DNA from: Veillonellaceae bacterium
Lineage (GTDB): Bacteria; Bacillota_C; Negativicutes; UBA1444
Reading direction: 5' to 3'
Length of the DNA: 7,238 nucleotides
NCBI GenBank assembly: GCA_012798135.1
Contig: JAAZNU010000007.1
Coordinates: forward strand, 1-7,238
Part shown: positions 1-7,102 of the stretch, piece by piece
How the letters are laid out: every line of letters starts with the position of its first letter
Position numbering within the stretch: the first letter of the stretch is position 1
The notes under the pieces: generated by a model
Databases searched by the model: none
The model's input: only the letters and a program-made list of their open reading frames with translations
Told to the model about the DNA's origin: nothing
Position numbers and translations under genes: made by a program

Positions 1-980
1 CACCCACAGAGGCGGTCGACCTGCTTGATGACATCGTGGCCACGCTCGCTCTCGACCTGAAGGTGCAAGTGGTGATGATCGCGGGCAACCACGACAGCGG
101 CAAACGCCTGGCGTTTGGCAGTCGCTTCTTTGACCGCAGCCGTCTCCATGTTTGCTCCGCCGTTGTTCCCGGCACCGTCCGGTTGGCGGATGAATGGGGT
201 CCGGTGGATTTCATGCTGCTTCCCTATGCCGATACGGAAACGGTTCGCCTGGAACTGAACGCTGAAAATCCGACGGATGCCGACGCGACGATCCGACGAC
301 GGCGGGACGCCTGGATGCCGCCTGGCGCCGGTGGCAATCGGACCGTAGCCCTGGCGCACGCTTTTTTGGCCGGCGGGCAGCCTTCGGAATCGGAACGTCC
401 GTTGAGTGTGGGCGGAACCGGCGCGGTCGCCACGGGAAACTTCGAGGGCTTTCAATATGCGGCCATGGGCCATTTGCACCGGCCGCAACTGATCGATGGC
501 GGGCGGCTGGCCTATAGCGGTTCGCTGATGAAATATTCGTTTGATGAAGCCGGACAGGACAAGGGCTTTTATTTTGTCGATATGGATGGCGCGGGAACGT
601 TGCGCCAGGAATTCCTGCCGTTGCGGCCCCGGCGGGATGTCCGGGTTGTCACCGGCCGGTTTCAGGATCTGATGGCGGGCGCCGCCGGGGGGAGCCCGGA
701 CGATTATCTGAGCTTCGTTCTCTTGGACGAGGCGCCGGTCATTCAGGCCATTCAGCGGCTGCGCACCCTTTATCCGAAGACCATGGAGATCAGCTACCGT
801 TACCAACAGGAAGCGCTGGCATTGGCGCCGGCGCAGCGCCCGGACAGATCGTCGCGCAGCGCGTTGGAGCTGTTTGAAAGCTTTGCGGAATGGTCGACCC
901 AAAAACCGCTGACGCCGTCGCAACGGGAAATAATGACCAAGCTGCTGACCGATGCGGTTGGCGATGGAGGCGGCGAATGA
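1..980 (+). CDS. sbcD: SbcD, nuclease subunit of the SbcCD complex (5' partial)
   Basis: This is the Mre11-type metallophosphoesterase subunit of SbcCD, which with SbcC cleaves DNA hairpins and protein-blocked ends during repair and replication. The reading frame is open from base 3 (PTEAVDLLDD...), so the gene begins upstream; 325 residues are visible against about 370-420 in the family. The missing roughly 60-70 residues should carry the first metal ligands (the DxH and GD motifs). Visible motifs are GNHD at bases 84-95, the histidine of ALAHAF near 351-368, and the GHLH metal motif at 468-479. These are followed by the capping domain with a DDYLSF segment (around 700-717) and a C-terminal helical tail ending in GDGGGE. 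The stop overlaps the sbcC start (ATGA), as expected for a translationally coupled pair. The GTG at 36 is internal, because family-typical sequence precedes it. Identification is firm; only the 5' end is unknown. Confidence 0.95.
   Translation, partial: PTEAVDLLDDIVATLALDLKVQVVMIAGNHDSGKRLAFGSRFFDRSRLHVCSAVVPGTVRLADEWGPVDFMLLPYADTETVRLELNAENPTDADATIRRRRDAWMPPGAGGNRTVALAHAFLAGGQPSESERPLSVGGTGAVATGNFEGFQYAAMGHLHRPQLIDGGRLAYSGSLMKYSFDEAGQDKGFYFVDMDGAGTLRQEFLPLRPRRDVRVVTGRFQDLMAGAAGGSPDDYLSFVLLDEAPVIQAIQRLRTLYPKTMEISYRYQQEALALAPAQRPDRSSRSALELFESFAEWSTQKPLTPSQREIMTKLLTDAVGDGGGE
966..970 (+). promoter_or_regulatory. Ribosome binding site of sbcC
   Basis: GGAGG lies six bases before the ATG at 977, inside the last codons of sbcD. 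It fixes the sbcC start at 977 rather than at the in-frame upstream ATG at 890, which would add 29 residues lying wholly within sbcD. Confidence 0.75.
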
Positions 981-3900
981 AACCGCTTTATTTGGAGATT
1001 CGGGCCTTTGGTCCTTATGCCGGCGTTCAGGCCGTCGATTTTTCCCAGCTGCGCGATTACCGGTTTTTTTTGATTCATGGTCCGACCGGCTCCGGCAAAA
1101 CCTCCTTGCTGGATGCGATCTGTTATGCCTTGTACGGCGATACCAGCGGCAAGGTGCGCAGCGGCGAGAACATGCGCAGCGATTACGCCGCGGCTTCGGA
1201 AGGGACGGCGGTGGTTTTTGACTTCGCCGTCGGCGAAAACCGGTATCGGGTCCGGCGCTCGCCCCGGCAATGGCTGGCCCGGAAACGCGGCGCCGGCAGC
1301 CTGGTGGAGGTCGGCGAGTCCGCCAGCCTGTACCGGCTGGATGAAACGCGTCGAGAAACCGCTGTGCTGGCCGAAAAGTCCCAGCGGGTGACGGCGGAGG
1401 TACAGCGTCTCCTCGGCTTTCGCAGTGATCAGTTCCGGCAGGTCGTGTTGCTGCCGCAGGGCGATTTCCGCCGGCTGCTGCTGGCGGATTCCAGCGAGCG
1501 GCAGGAAATTATGCAAACCCTGTTCCGGACCGAATATTATGGGACCGTCGAACAACGTCTGAAGGAGACGTTGAAGGAGTGGACGGAGCGGTACACGGAG
1601 CTGGACGCTAAATTGCAGGAATTGCAGACCTTGGCCGGAGTTTCGGATTGGGCCGAACTGCAAAGGCAAATCGCCGCCGACGAGGTCAACCTGGCCCAAT
1701 TACGGAATCAGACCGATGCGTCGGCGAACGCGGCGGCGCAGGCCCGGCAAGTTTTGACGGCGGCGCAATTGGCCCGGCAGGTTCTCGATGAACGGGAGCA
1801 GGCCCGGGCGGCATTCGCCATGATCCAACGGGAGCGTCCGGCGGTCGACGACCGGCGCGCCGAGTTGCTGCGGGCGCAGCGGGCTGAGGAAGCGGCAGGC
1901 GCGGTAACGCTGGCTCGGGAGCGGTGGCAGGACCGGGAAACGGCGGCGGGCCTTTGGCAGACTTCGACGGTGGAGCGGGCGAAGGCGGCGGGCCTTTGGG
2001 AAATGGCGGCCGGTGATTGGGAAATGATTCGACGGCGGGAACCGGAACTGGAGCGGCTGACGCAGGAGAAAAAACGGCTGGCAGACATTGGCGTCCGTAA
2101 CCAAGCCTTATCTCAGGCGTTGGCGGCTGCCCGGAATCATCGCGACAATGCGCTGGCGGCAATCGCCGATCTGCGGCAGGCGGACGAATCGCTGGCGGCA
2201 TTGCAACAAAAATTGGCGGAGCTGCAAGAGCGGGAAGAACAGGCAATCCGGCTGGGTGCCGAAGCCGGCGGCCGTGAGGCCGCTGGCCGGCAGTGGCGGA
2301 CCGTTTTGGAAAACCGGGAAAAACTCGAGCGGGTTCAGGGCGAATTGGCCGGGGCGGCAACGGCGTTGCAGGCGACGGCAAATGACACGGCAGCTATACG
2401 GGCTTCTTGGGAAAAAGCCAAAGCTGATCTGGAAAACCTGCAAAACGAGTGGGAACAGGGGCAGGCGGCGTTGCTGGCAGGCGGACTCGCTGACGGGCAA
2501 CCCTGTCCGGTTTGCGGTTCGTTGCATCACCCGGCTCCGGCCGGGTCCGGCGGCCGCCTGCCAGATCCGGCGGAATTGCGACGGGCAAAAATGTTTGCCG
2601 AACAGCTGGCACAAGAGGTCGAGCAGGCCGTACAGCGCGAGTATGCGGCCCAGTCAGCCCGGGACTCGCTGGAGCAGCATCGGCTGCTGCTGTTGACGGA
2701 ATTGGGCGAGTACGGGAAATGGCCGCTGCAACGTTGCCGGCAGGTTTTGACGGAGGCCCGACAATCCTGGCAGTTGGCCGTTCAGGCTCAGACGGCGGCG
2801 ACGGGGCTGAAACAGCAACGGGAGCAAAGCCGGCAGCAAATGGAACAGCTGCGGTCAGACAGAGATTTGAAGGAGCAGAACCGGACGGCCGCAGAATCCC
2901 AGGCCCAAGCTACTGCGGCGGTGGCACGGGAACGTCAGGCGGAGGTTCCCGAAGAATATAGGGACGGCAACAATCTGGAACAGGCTTTACAGGAGGTTCA
3001 GGCGCGGGTCGCGGAGTTGAGCCGTCTGTTGTCGGATGCGCAGCGGCAGGCGGCTGCGGCCTCGGAGTCGCTGGCGAAAGCGACAGGACAGGAAGAAGAA
3101 CGACGGCTGGCGCTGGAACGGGCTCAGGAAACCTGGGCGGCGGCGGATGCGGCGAAGCAGCAACGGATCCTCTCGGTTGGGTTCGATAGCGAGGAGGATT
3201 ATCAGGCGGCCGTGCGACCGGCCGCGACCCGGAGCGCGTGGGATCAGGCCGTGCAGGATTTCGACAGGCGCCTGTCGGCGGCCGTTGAACGGCTGGACCG
3301 GGCGGAGTCGGCCGCCGGCCGGATTGGCGAAGATCCCGATGTAGCAGGCCGGGAGGCCGATTATGCGGCGGCGGCCCAGCGGGAACAAGAACTGCGCATA
3401 GCCGCGGCCCGAATTCAGGACCGCCTGCAATTACAGCGCAGCCAGGCGGAACGGTTCGCCCAGTTGCAAGCGGGCCGGCAGGAGGCGGAAGCCAGACATT
3501 CGTTGTATTCCGGACTGTGGGAAATTGCCGCCGGCCGGTTCACCGGCGTCAGTTTTGAGCGCTATGTATTGGGATTTCTGCTGGACGAAGTCAATCTGCA
3601 CGCCAACCTGCGGCTGAAAGGAATGACCCGGGGCCGGTACCAGTTGCGCCGGAAGGAAGAACGAGACGACAAGCGTCGGGGCGCCGGCCTGGACCTGGAA
3701 ATCCTGGACGGCTATACCGGGGAAGCGCGGCCGGTTCAGACGCTCTCGGGCGGGGAAACCTTCCTGGCCTCCCTGTCGTTGGCCCTGGGATTGGCCGATG
3801 TGGTGCAGTCCCGCGCCGGTGGAATTTATCTGGAAACATTGTTCGTTGACGAAGGGTTCGGGACGCTGGACACGGAAGCGCTGGACCTGGCGATCAAGGC

Positions 3901-4036
3901 CCTGATCGACCTGCAGCAGGGCGGACGCCTGGTGGGAATCATCTCCCATGTGCCGGAACTGACAGAACGGATCAATGCCCGCCTGGAAGTAATTCCGACG
4001 GAACGCGGCAGTCGGGCGGAATTTCATATCGGTTGA
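977..4036 (+). CDS. sbcC: SbcC, ATPase subunit of the SbcCD nuclease
   Basis: This is a Rad50-type SMC-like ATPase that controls the SbcD nuclease and clamps DNA. The protein is 1019 residues, close to the family norm of about 1000-1050. The N-terminal ATPase half starts MKPLYLEIRAFGPYAG and has Walker A GPTGSGKT at residues 35-42 and a Q-loop LPQGDF with Q161. Two long coiled-coil stretches rich in Q, E, R and A (about 190-490 and 540-860) flank the zinc hook CPVC at 510-513, almost exactly mid-protein, where two SbcC molecules dimerise. The C-terminal half has the ABC signature LSGGE at 923-927, Walker B LFVDEGFGTLD at 955-965 (D958, catalytic E959), and a final SHVPEL segment holding the switch histidine. 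All key residues are intact, so the protein should be functional. The start at 977 is set by the GGAGG site and by the family-typical N-terminus. The coiled coil carries a short internal repeat (see 1942-1999). Confidence 0.96.
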   Translation: MKPLYLEIRAFGPYAGVQAVDFSQLRDYRFFLIHGPTGSGKTSLLDAICYALYGDTSGKVRSGENMRSDYAAASEGTAVVFDFAVGENRYRVRRSPRQWLARKRGAGSLVEVGESASLYRLDETRRETAVLAEKSQRVTAEVQRLLGFRSDQFRQVVLLPQGDFRRLLLADSSERQEIMQTLFRTEYYGTVEQRLKETLKEWTERYTELDAKLQELQTLAGVSDWAELQRQIAADEVNLAQLRNQTDASANAAAQARQVLTAAQLARQVLDEREQARAAFAMIQRERPAVDDRRAELLRAQRAEEAAGAVTLARERWQDRETAAGLWQTSTVERAKAAGLWEMAAGDWEMIRRREPELERLTQEKKRLADIGVRNQALSQALAAARNHRDNALAAIADLRQADESLAALQQKLAELQEREEQAIRLGAEAGGREAAGRQWRTVLENREKLERVQGELAGAATALQATANDTAAIRASWEKAKADLENLQNEWEQGQAALLAGGLADGQPCPVCGSLHHPAPAGSGGRLPDPAELRRAKMFAEQLAQEVEQAVQREYAAQSARDSLEQHRLLLLTELGEYGKWPLQRCRQVLTEARQSWQLAVQAQTAATGLKQQREQSRQQMEQLRSDRDLKEQNRTAAESQAQATAAVARERQAEVPEEYRDGNNLEQALQEVQARVAELSRLLSDAQRQAAAASESLAKATGQEEERRLALERAQETWAAADAAKQQRILSVGFDSEEDYQAAVRPAATRSAWDQAVQDFDRRLSAAVERLDRAESAAGRIGEDPDVAGREADYAAAAQREQELRIAAARIQDRLQLQRSQAERFAQLQAGRQEAEARHSLYSGLWEIAAGRFTGVSFERYVLGFLLDEVNLHANLRLKGMTRGRYQLRRKEERDDKRRGAGLDLEILDGYTGEARPVQTLSGGETFLASLSLALGLADVVQSRAGGIYLETLFVDEGFGTLDTEALDLAIKALIDLQQGGRLVGIISHVPELTERINARLEVIPTERGSRAEFHIG
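1942..1999 (+). repeat. Internal 16-base direct repeat in the SbcC coiled coil
   Basis: The 16-mer GGCGGCGGGCCTTTGG occurs at 1942-1957 and 1984-1999, 42 bases apart. It encodes AAGLW at residues 323-327 and 337-341, that is two heptads apart, and a third related unit AAGDWEM follows one heptad after AAGLWEM (residues 337-343 and 344-350). The period matches a coiled coil, so this looks like a small in-frame duplication tolerated by the arm. Confidence 0.7.
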
Positions 4037-4063
4037 TGCCAGGGTGGGCAATGCTGAATCCAT

Positions 4064-4070
4064 AAGGGGG
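4064..4070 (+). promoter_or_regulatory. Ribosome binding site of the unknown gene at 4081
   Basis: AAGGGGG ends ten bases before the ATG at 4081. The only nearby upstream ATG (4051) reads five codons into a stop, so 4081 is the plausible start. Confidence 0.5.
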
Positions 4071-4080
4071 CGGAACCGCG

Positions 4081-4476
4081 ATGCAGTTGCGGACGGTGCA
4101 GACCTTGCCGGAAGTCATTCACAACCTGATTCATTTCAACGGAGAGTTTGGCCGGGACGGCCGGGCTGCATCCCGCCTGGCGCTGTTCCGCCACTGGTAT
4201 TATGTGCCGTTGCTGGCCCTGTTCGGACCGGAAAAATTCATCGGCCATGTGGAACAAGCCGGTGACCGGGCCGTCCCGTTGTCTGTCGCCGGCTATTTGG
4301 ATCATGCGGACTTTCTGGACAAGCTTGATCCCCAACCGACCCTGCGTGAATGGTTTCGTCCCGTGACGGAGGAGGAAGCGTTCCGCCTGCGGCTGGAGCT
4401 GGCCTATGTTCTCGACCAATATGGACGGGAACCGAATGATCTGATCTATATGTATATTTTGAAAGAATCGCTATAG
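4081..4476 (+). CDS. Uncharacterised 131-residue protein between sbcC and lytS
   Basis: I do not recognise this protein with certainty. It is 131 residues, soluble in appearance, with no signal peptide, membrane segment or cysteine cluster. Visible landmarks are FRHWYYVP at residues 36-43, followed closely by FGPEKFIG at 48-55; a basic-acidic middle (GYLDHADFLDKLD, 71-83); REWF at 89-92; and an amphipathic C-terminal helix ending in IYMYILKESL. The aromatic HWYY plus FGPxKFIG combination reminds me of uncharacterised bacterial proteins of similar size, but I cannot name the family. The start at 4081 is supported by AAGGGGG ten bases upstream. It lies 44 bases after sbcC and 17 before lytS on the same strand, so it is probably cotranscribed with one or both. 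Reading-frame length, codon use and spacing make it a real gene; its function is unknown. Confidence 0.8.
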   Translation: MQLRTVQTLPEVIHNLIHFNGEFGRDGRAASRLALFRHWYYVPLLALFGPEKFIGHVEQAGDRAVPLSVAGYLDHADFLDKLDPQPTLREWFRPVTEEEAFRLRLELAYVLDQYGREPNDLIYMYILKESL

Positions 4477-4480
4477 GAGA
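4475..4480 (+). promoter_or_regulatory. Ribosome binding site of lytS
   Basis: AGGAGA overlaps the stop codon of the preceding gene (TAG, 4474-4476) and stands 13 bases before the ATG at 4494. The spacing is longer than ideal, but no nearer start or better site is visible. The overlap suggests that translation of the two genes is linked. Confidence 0.5.
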
Positions 4481-4493
4481 CCTTCTAAACAGT

Positions 4494-6218
4494 ATGAACA
4501 TCCATTGGGAACTGATTCTGGATATTGCGCGCAATGTCGGCCTGATCGGCGTCACCGCTTATGTTAGCACCCGGCTGCCGGCTGTTCGCCGGGCCTTGGC
4601 CTATTCGCATTACCGCCTGTATGACAAAATCATTCTGGCGTTGGTGTTCGGTGCCTTTTCCGCTTTGGGGAACTATATCGGGATTCCGGTGGTCGGGGCA
4701 TTGGCCAATACCCGGATCGTCGGACCGATTGCCGGCGGCCTGCTGGGTGGCCCGCTGGTCGGTGTGGGAGCAGGGATTCTGGGGGCGATTCCCCGGTATC
4801 TGATCGGCGGCTACACCGTGGCAGCCTCCGTGTTGGCCAATATCATGGCCGGTTTGATCAGCGGTTATGTTTACAACAAGTATGGTCCCACCCGGCTGAC
4901 GTTGAAAATAGCGCTACTGACAGCTTTTTTCTGTGAGTTGAACTTGAAAATCTGGATTTTGGTATTGTCCAAGCCGTTTGAAAAAGCCTGGGAACTGGAG
5001 AAGATTATCGGCATTCCGACCATTATCGCCAACTCGCTCGCGGTGGGCCTGTTTTTTTATATTGTCCGCGACGTGTTCCGGGAGCAGCAGAAGGTGCAGG
5101 CGCAGTCGGCTCAACAGGCGATCCGGCTGATCCAGCAGACCACGGAACTGTTGCATGAAGGACTGAACGCCAAAACCGCCTTCAAGATCGCCAATATTTT
5201 GCGGACCGAGACCAAGGCCGCCGCCGTGGCGATCACCGACAATGAGAAAGTGTTGGGGTTTGTCGGCATCGGCGACGACCATCATGCCGCCAATTCCCAC
5301 ATTCTTACCCAAGCCACCCAGCAGGCGATTCATTCCCGCAATACGCTGATTTTCAACAGCCGCGCCGAGATCGGCTGCCCGGATCCCCTGTGCCCGTTGA
5401 CTTCGGTGATCGAGGCGCCCCTGATTGTCGACGGTCAGGTTCAAGGCGTCCTAAAGCTGTACAAAGCGCACGATGAGGTCATTACCGGCTATGAGGCGGA
5501 ACTGATCCAGGGAATCGCCGATTTCCTTGGATTGCTGCTGGACCGACATTCCCTTGGCGAACAGAAGATGATGCGGGCCCAGGCGGAGTACAATATGCTG
5601 AAGGCGCAGGTGAACCCGCATTTTCTGTTCAACACGCTGGGAACCATCCGGGCATTGGTGCGGACGTCGCCGGAACAGGCCCGGGCGCGTATCAAGGATT
5701 TGTCGGATTTTTTGCGGCGAACGCTCGAGCACGGCCAGGATCTGACCCGGCTGAGCGAAGAGCTGGAAATTGTCCGGTCTTATATTCGGCTGGAACAAGC
5801 CCGGTTCGGCGACCGGATCCAAGTGCGGGAAGAAATTCCCGATTCGTTGCTGGAATGTTATCTGCCGGTTTTTTCCCTGCAACCGATTGTCGAAAATGCC
5901 ATCAAGCATGGACTGTCCTCCAAGCGCGATGGCGGCGTTTTGGCAATCCGGATTTATGAGTCCGGCGATTTTTTGCACATGGAAGTGAACGATGACGGCG
6001 TCGGCATTCCCTTGCCCCGGCTGCGTGACATCCGTCGGTTTGACGGGATTTCTTCCCGGGACGCCGCCGGTGCGGGAATCGGTCTCAATAACGTACACAA
6101 GCGGATTCAGGCCCGATTCGGGCCGCAGTTTGGCATTCAGATCGACAGCCGGGAAGGCGGGGGAACCACCGTGAAAGTGCTGTTGCCGGTGCTGCGCAAA
6201 GAGGAGATGGCGGATTGA
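4494..6218 (+). CDS. lytS: LytS/BtsS-type sensor histidine kinase
   Basis: This is a membrane sensor kinase that phosphorylates the LytTR regulator encoded next. The 574-residue protein opens with a 5TM-5TMR-LYT membrane domain (residues about 8-192), recognisable from the glycine-rich stretch VGPIAGGLLGGPLVG (77-91) and the following GAIPRYLIGG. A signalling helix (about 193-220) leads to a GAF domain (about 220-345) holding C295 and C300 in GCPDPLCPL. The His_kinase segment has NPHFLFN at 374-380 with phospho-acceptor H376. The HATPase domain shows the N-box VENAIKHG (N468), DDGVGI (500-505) and GAGIGLNN (526-533). All catalytic motifs are intact. Characterised relatives include BtsS and LytS, which respond to pyruvate, and S. 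aureus LytS, which controls lrgAB; the ligand here cannot be read from sequence. It sits 17 bases after the unknown gene and overlaps the regulator start, so the pair is coexpressed. The symbol marks the family, not proven function. Confidence 0.92.
   Translation: MNIHWELILDIARNVGLIGVTAYVSTRLPAVRRALAYSHYRLYDKIILALVFGAFSALGNYIGIPVVGALANTRIVGPIAGGLLGGPLVGVGAGILGAIPRYLIGGYTVAASVLANIMAGLISGYVYNKYGPTRLTLKIALLTAFFCELNLKIWILVLSKPFEKAWELEKIIGIPTIIANSLAVGLFFYIVRDVFREQQKVQAQSAQQAIRLIQQTTELLHEGLNAKTAFKIANILRTETKAAAVAITDNEKVLGFVGIGDDHHAANSHILTQATQQAIHSRNTLIFNSRAEIGCPDPLCPLTSVIEAPLIVDGQVQGVLKLYKAHDEVITGYEAELIQGIADFLGLLLDRHSLGEQKMMRAQAEYNMLKAQVNPHFLFNTLGTIRALVRTSPEQARARIKDLSDFLRRTLEHGQDLTRLSEELEIVRSYIRLEQARFGDRIQVREEIPDSLLECYLPVFSLQPIVENAIKHGLSSKRDGGVLAIRIYESGDFLHMEVNDDGVGIPLPRLRDIRRFDGISSRDAAGAGIGLNNVHKRIQARFGPQFGIQIDSREGGGTTVKVLLPVLRKEEMAD
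6202..6206 (+). promoter_or_regulatory. Ribosome binding site deciding the regulator start
   Basis: AGGAG ends eight bases before the TTG at 6215 but 14 before the ATG at 6221. The spacing favours TTG, whose TTGA overlaps the kinase stop. The alternative ATG would shorten the protein by two residues only. Confidence 0.6.
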
Positions 6219-6943
6219 GCATGCTGCGGGCTATCATTGTCGACGATGAGCCGCTAATGTGCGACGAACTAAAATGCCTGCTGGAAGATACCGGCGAAGT
6301 TCAGGTTGTCGGCATCGGCCACAGCGGCGAAGAGGCGTTAACCCTTTGCGACCGCCCGGATGTGGATGCCGTTTTCCTGGACATTCAGATGCCGGTCATG
6401 AACGGCATGGAAGCGGCCAGAATTTTGAATTCGCGGGCTCGTTGCCCCCTGATTGTGTTTATTACGGCATTCAGCAACTATGCGGTCGAAGCTTTTCAAG
6501 TCGATGCCGTGGATTACATTTTGAAGCCGTTCGATGAACGGGATATCGAACGGATCCTGAAAAAACTGAAACAGCGTTATAATAAACCATTGGCGCCGGC
6601 GCGGCCGTTTCTGAAGAAAATCCTGGCGGAGACCGGCGATCGCCTGGAAGTTATCGACGTAAAGCAGATCCAGTATTTTCAGGCGGAGAACCGACAGATT
6701 TTTGTTTGCACCATTGGCGGCAAGAAGTATGAAATCCGCAATCGGCTCAATGAACTGGAGGAAGCGCTGGATCCGGCCGATTTCTTTCGCTGCCACCGCA
6801 ACTTCATTGTGAATGTCAATCAGATCGGCCAGCTGGCCAGCTGGTTCAACAGGGGCTATCTGCTGATCATGAACCCCTCCCGCGATGAAATTCCGGTGGG
6901 CCGGGTCTACGCCGCCAAGTTGAAAAATTATCTGCCTCTTTAA
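6215..6943 (+). CDS. lytR: LytTR-family response regulator
   Basis: This is the DNA-binding partner of the kinase just upstream. The 242-residue protein has a receiver domain (about 4-122) with the acidic pair D10/D11, phospho-acceptor D56 in FLDIQMP, T84 in FITAFSNYA and K104 in ILKPFD. A short linker with a proline-rich end (about 123-131) precedes a LytTR domain (about 135-240), marked by VIDVKQIQYFQAENR, the conserved FFRCHRNFIVNV segment (190-201) and IPVGRVYAAKLK near the end. LytTR domains bind paired sites with a GTT core, usually in promoters of the same pathway. The size and domain order match LytR, LytT and BtsR. The start is TTG, overlapping the kinase stop; ATG at 6221 is the alternative. 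Targets are unknown; the AT-rich region immediately downstream contains TTTCGTT boxes and is a candidate. Confidence 0.93.
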   Translation: MSMLRAIIVDDEPLMCDELKCLLEDTGEVQVVGIGHSGEEALTLCDRPDVDAVFLDIQMPVMNGMEAARILNSRARCPLIVFITAFSNYAVEAFQVDAVDYILKPFDERDIERILKKLKQRYNKPLAPARPFLKKILAETGDRLEVIDVKQIQYFQAENRQIFVCTIGGKKYEIRNRLNELEEALDPADFFRCHRNFIVNVNQIGQLASWFNRGYLLIMNPSRDEIPVGRVYAAKLKNYLPL

Positions 6944-6952
6944 CTGGTGATT

Positions 6953-6981
6953 TTGTATTTTGTACACCTGTGCGGTATAAT
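6953..6981 (+). promoter_or_regulatory. Candidate promoter P1 upstream of the ferredoxin gene
   Basis: TTGTAT (6953-6958), a 17-base spacer and a perfect TATAAT (6976-6981) form a sigma-70/SigA-type promoter, with a start expected near 6988. The -10 box is perfect but the -35 matches only about half of TTGACA. The -35 begins ten bases after the regulator stop. A transcript from here would carry both arms of the inverted repeat at 7005-7069 in its leader. Confidence 0.6.
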
Positions 6982-6995
6982 TGCATCTCGGAAGC

Positions 6996-7044
6996 TATTT
7001 TTCGCATTTCGTTCATAATTCTTTGTCGCAACAATTATTTTTCG
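6996..7044 (+). repeat. Direct repeats TATTTTTCG and TTTCGTT
   Basis: TATTTTTCG occurs exactly at 6996-7004 and 7036-7044 (40 bases apart). TTTCGTT occurs at 7007-7013 and 7040-7046 (33 bases apart), and a related inverted copy (AAGCGAAA) lies at 7060-7067. TTCGTTCAT at 7008-7016 fits the general LytTR half-site pattern at most positions, but the 33-base spacing is longer than the usual 21-22. These are candidate regulator boxes only. Confidence 0.45.
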
Positions 7045-7069
7045 TTATGATTTATTATGAAGCGAAATG
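7005..7069. repeat. 15-bp inverted repeat bracketing promoter P2
   Basis: The left arm CATTTCGTTCATAAT (7005-7019) is complementary to ATTATGAAGCGAAATG (7054-7069) in all 15 bases, with one extra G at 7062 in the right arm. The 34-base loop (7020-7053) contains the whole P2 core promoter. It could be a divided operator for a dimeric regulator or a leader hairpin in P1 transcripts. No U-run follows directly, so it is not a typical terminator. Confidence 0.8.
7023..7051 (+). promoter_or_regulatory. Candidate promoter P2 of the ferredoxin gene
   Basis: TTGTCG (7023-7028), a 17-base spacer and TATGAT (7046-7051, five of six consensus bases) form a SigA-like promoter with a start expected near 7058. 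This gives a leader of about 45 bases to the TTG at 7103. TTATGA is repeated at 7045-7050 and 7055-7060, exactly 10 bases apart, overlapping the -10. The promoter sits between the arms of the inverted repeat, which suggests control by a bound protein. Confidence 0.6.
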
Positions 7070-7090
7070 TCAAGAGAACAATTTTTGACT

Positions 7091-7095
7091 GGAGG
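7091..7095 (+). promoter_or_regulatory. Ribosome binding site deciding the ferredoxin start
   Basis: GGAGG ends seven bases before the TTG at 7103, an ideal spacing. The in-frame ATG at 7067 has no comparable site and would place this GGAGG inside the coding region, so TTG is preferred. Confidence 0.75.
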
Positions 7096-7102
7096 GAAGA
7101 CC

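Noticed and set aside
890..976. N-terminal extension of SbcC from ATG 890
   Set aside because: It lies entirely inside sbcD, lacks family-like sequence, and the GGAGG site and MKPLYLEIRAFGPYAG start point to 977.
36..980. GTG at 36 as the start of sbcD
   Set aside because: The frame is open to the window edge, and the residues before it (PTEAVDLLDD) are typical internal SbcD sequence; the gene is truncated by the window.
800..1699. Long minus-strand open frames (800-1699, 3431-4063, 4914-5444, 5451-6098, 6338-6967)
   Set aside because: Each lies antisense to a gene with clear protein motifs, shows no recognisable domain, and is expected from GC-rich codon use.
4150..4165. GGCCGGG direct repeat in the unknown gene
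   Set aside because: Short, GC-rich, in frame and explained by the GRDGRA codons.
4459..4488. Possible promoter TTGAAA before lytS
   Set aside because: The matching -10 would be TTCTAA, too weak, and transcription would begin at about the start codon.
6578..6583. Perfect TATAAT inside the regulator gene
   Set aside because: No acceptable -35 box lies 16-18 bases upstream; it falls in the linker coding region.
6944..6970. Terminator after the regulator gene
   Set aside because: Only a four-base GGTG/CACC stem is visible and no T-run follows; I see no intrinsic terminator here.
7067..7102. ATG 7067 as the ferredoxin start
   Set aside because: It is in frame but has no ribosome binding site, would lie within the inverted repeat and about nine bases from the P2 start, and adds residues foreign to the family.
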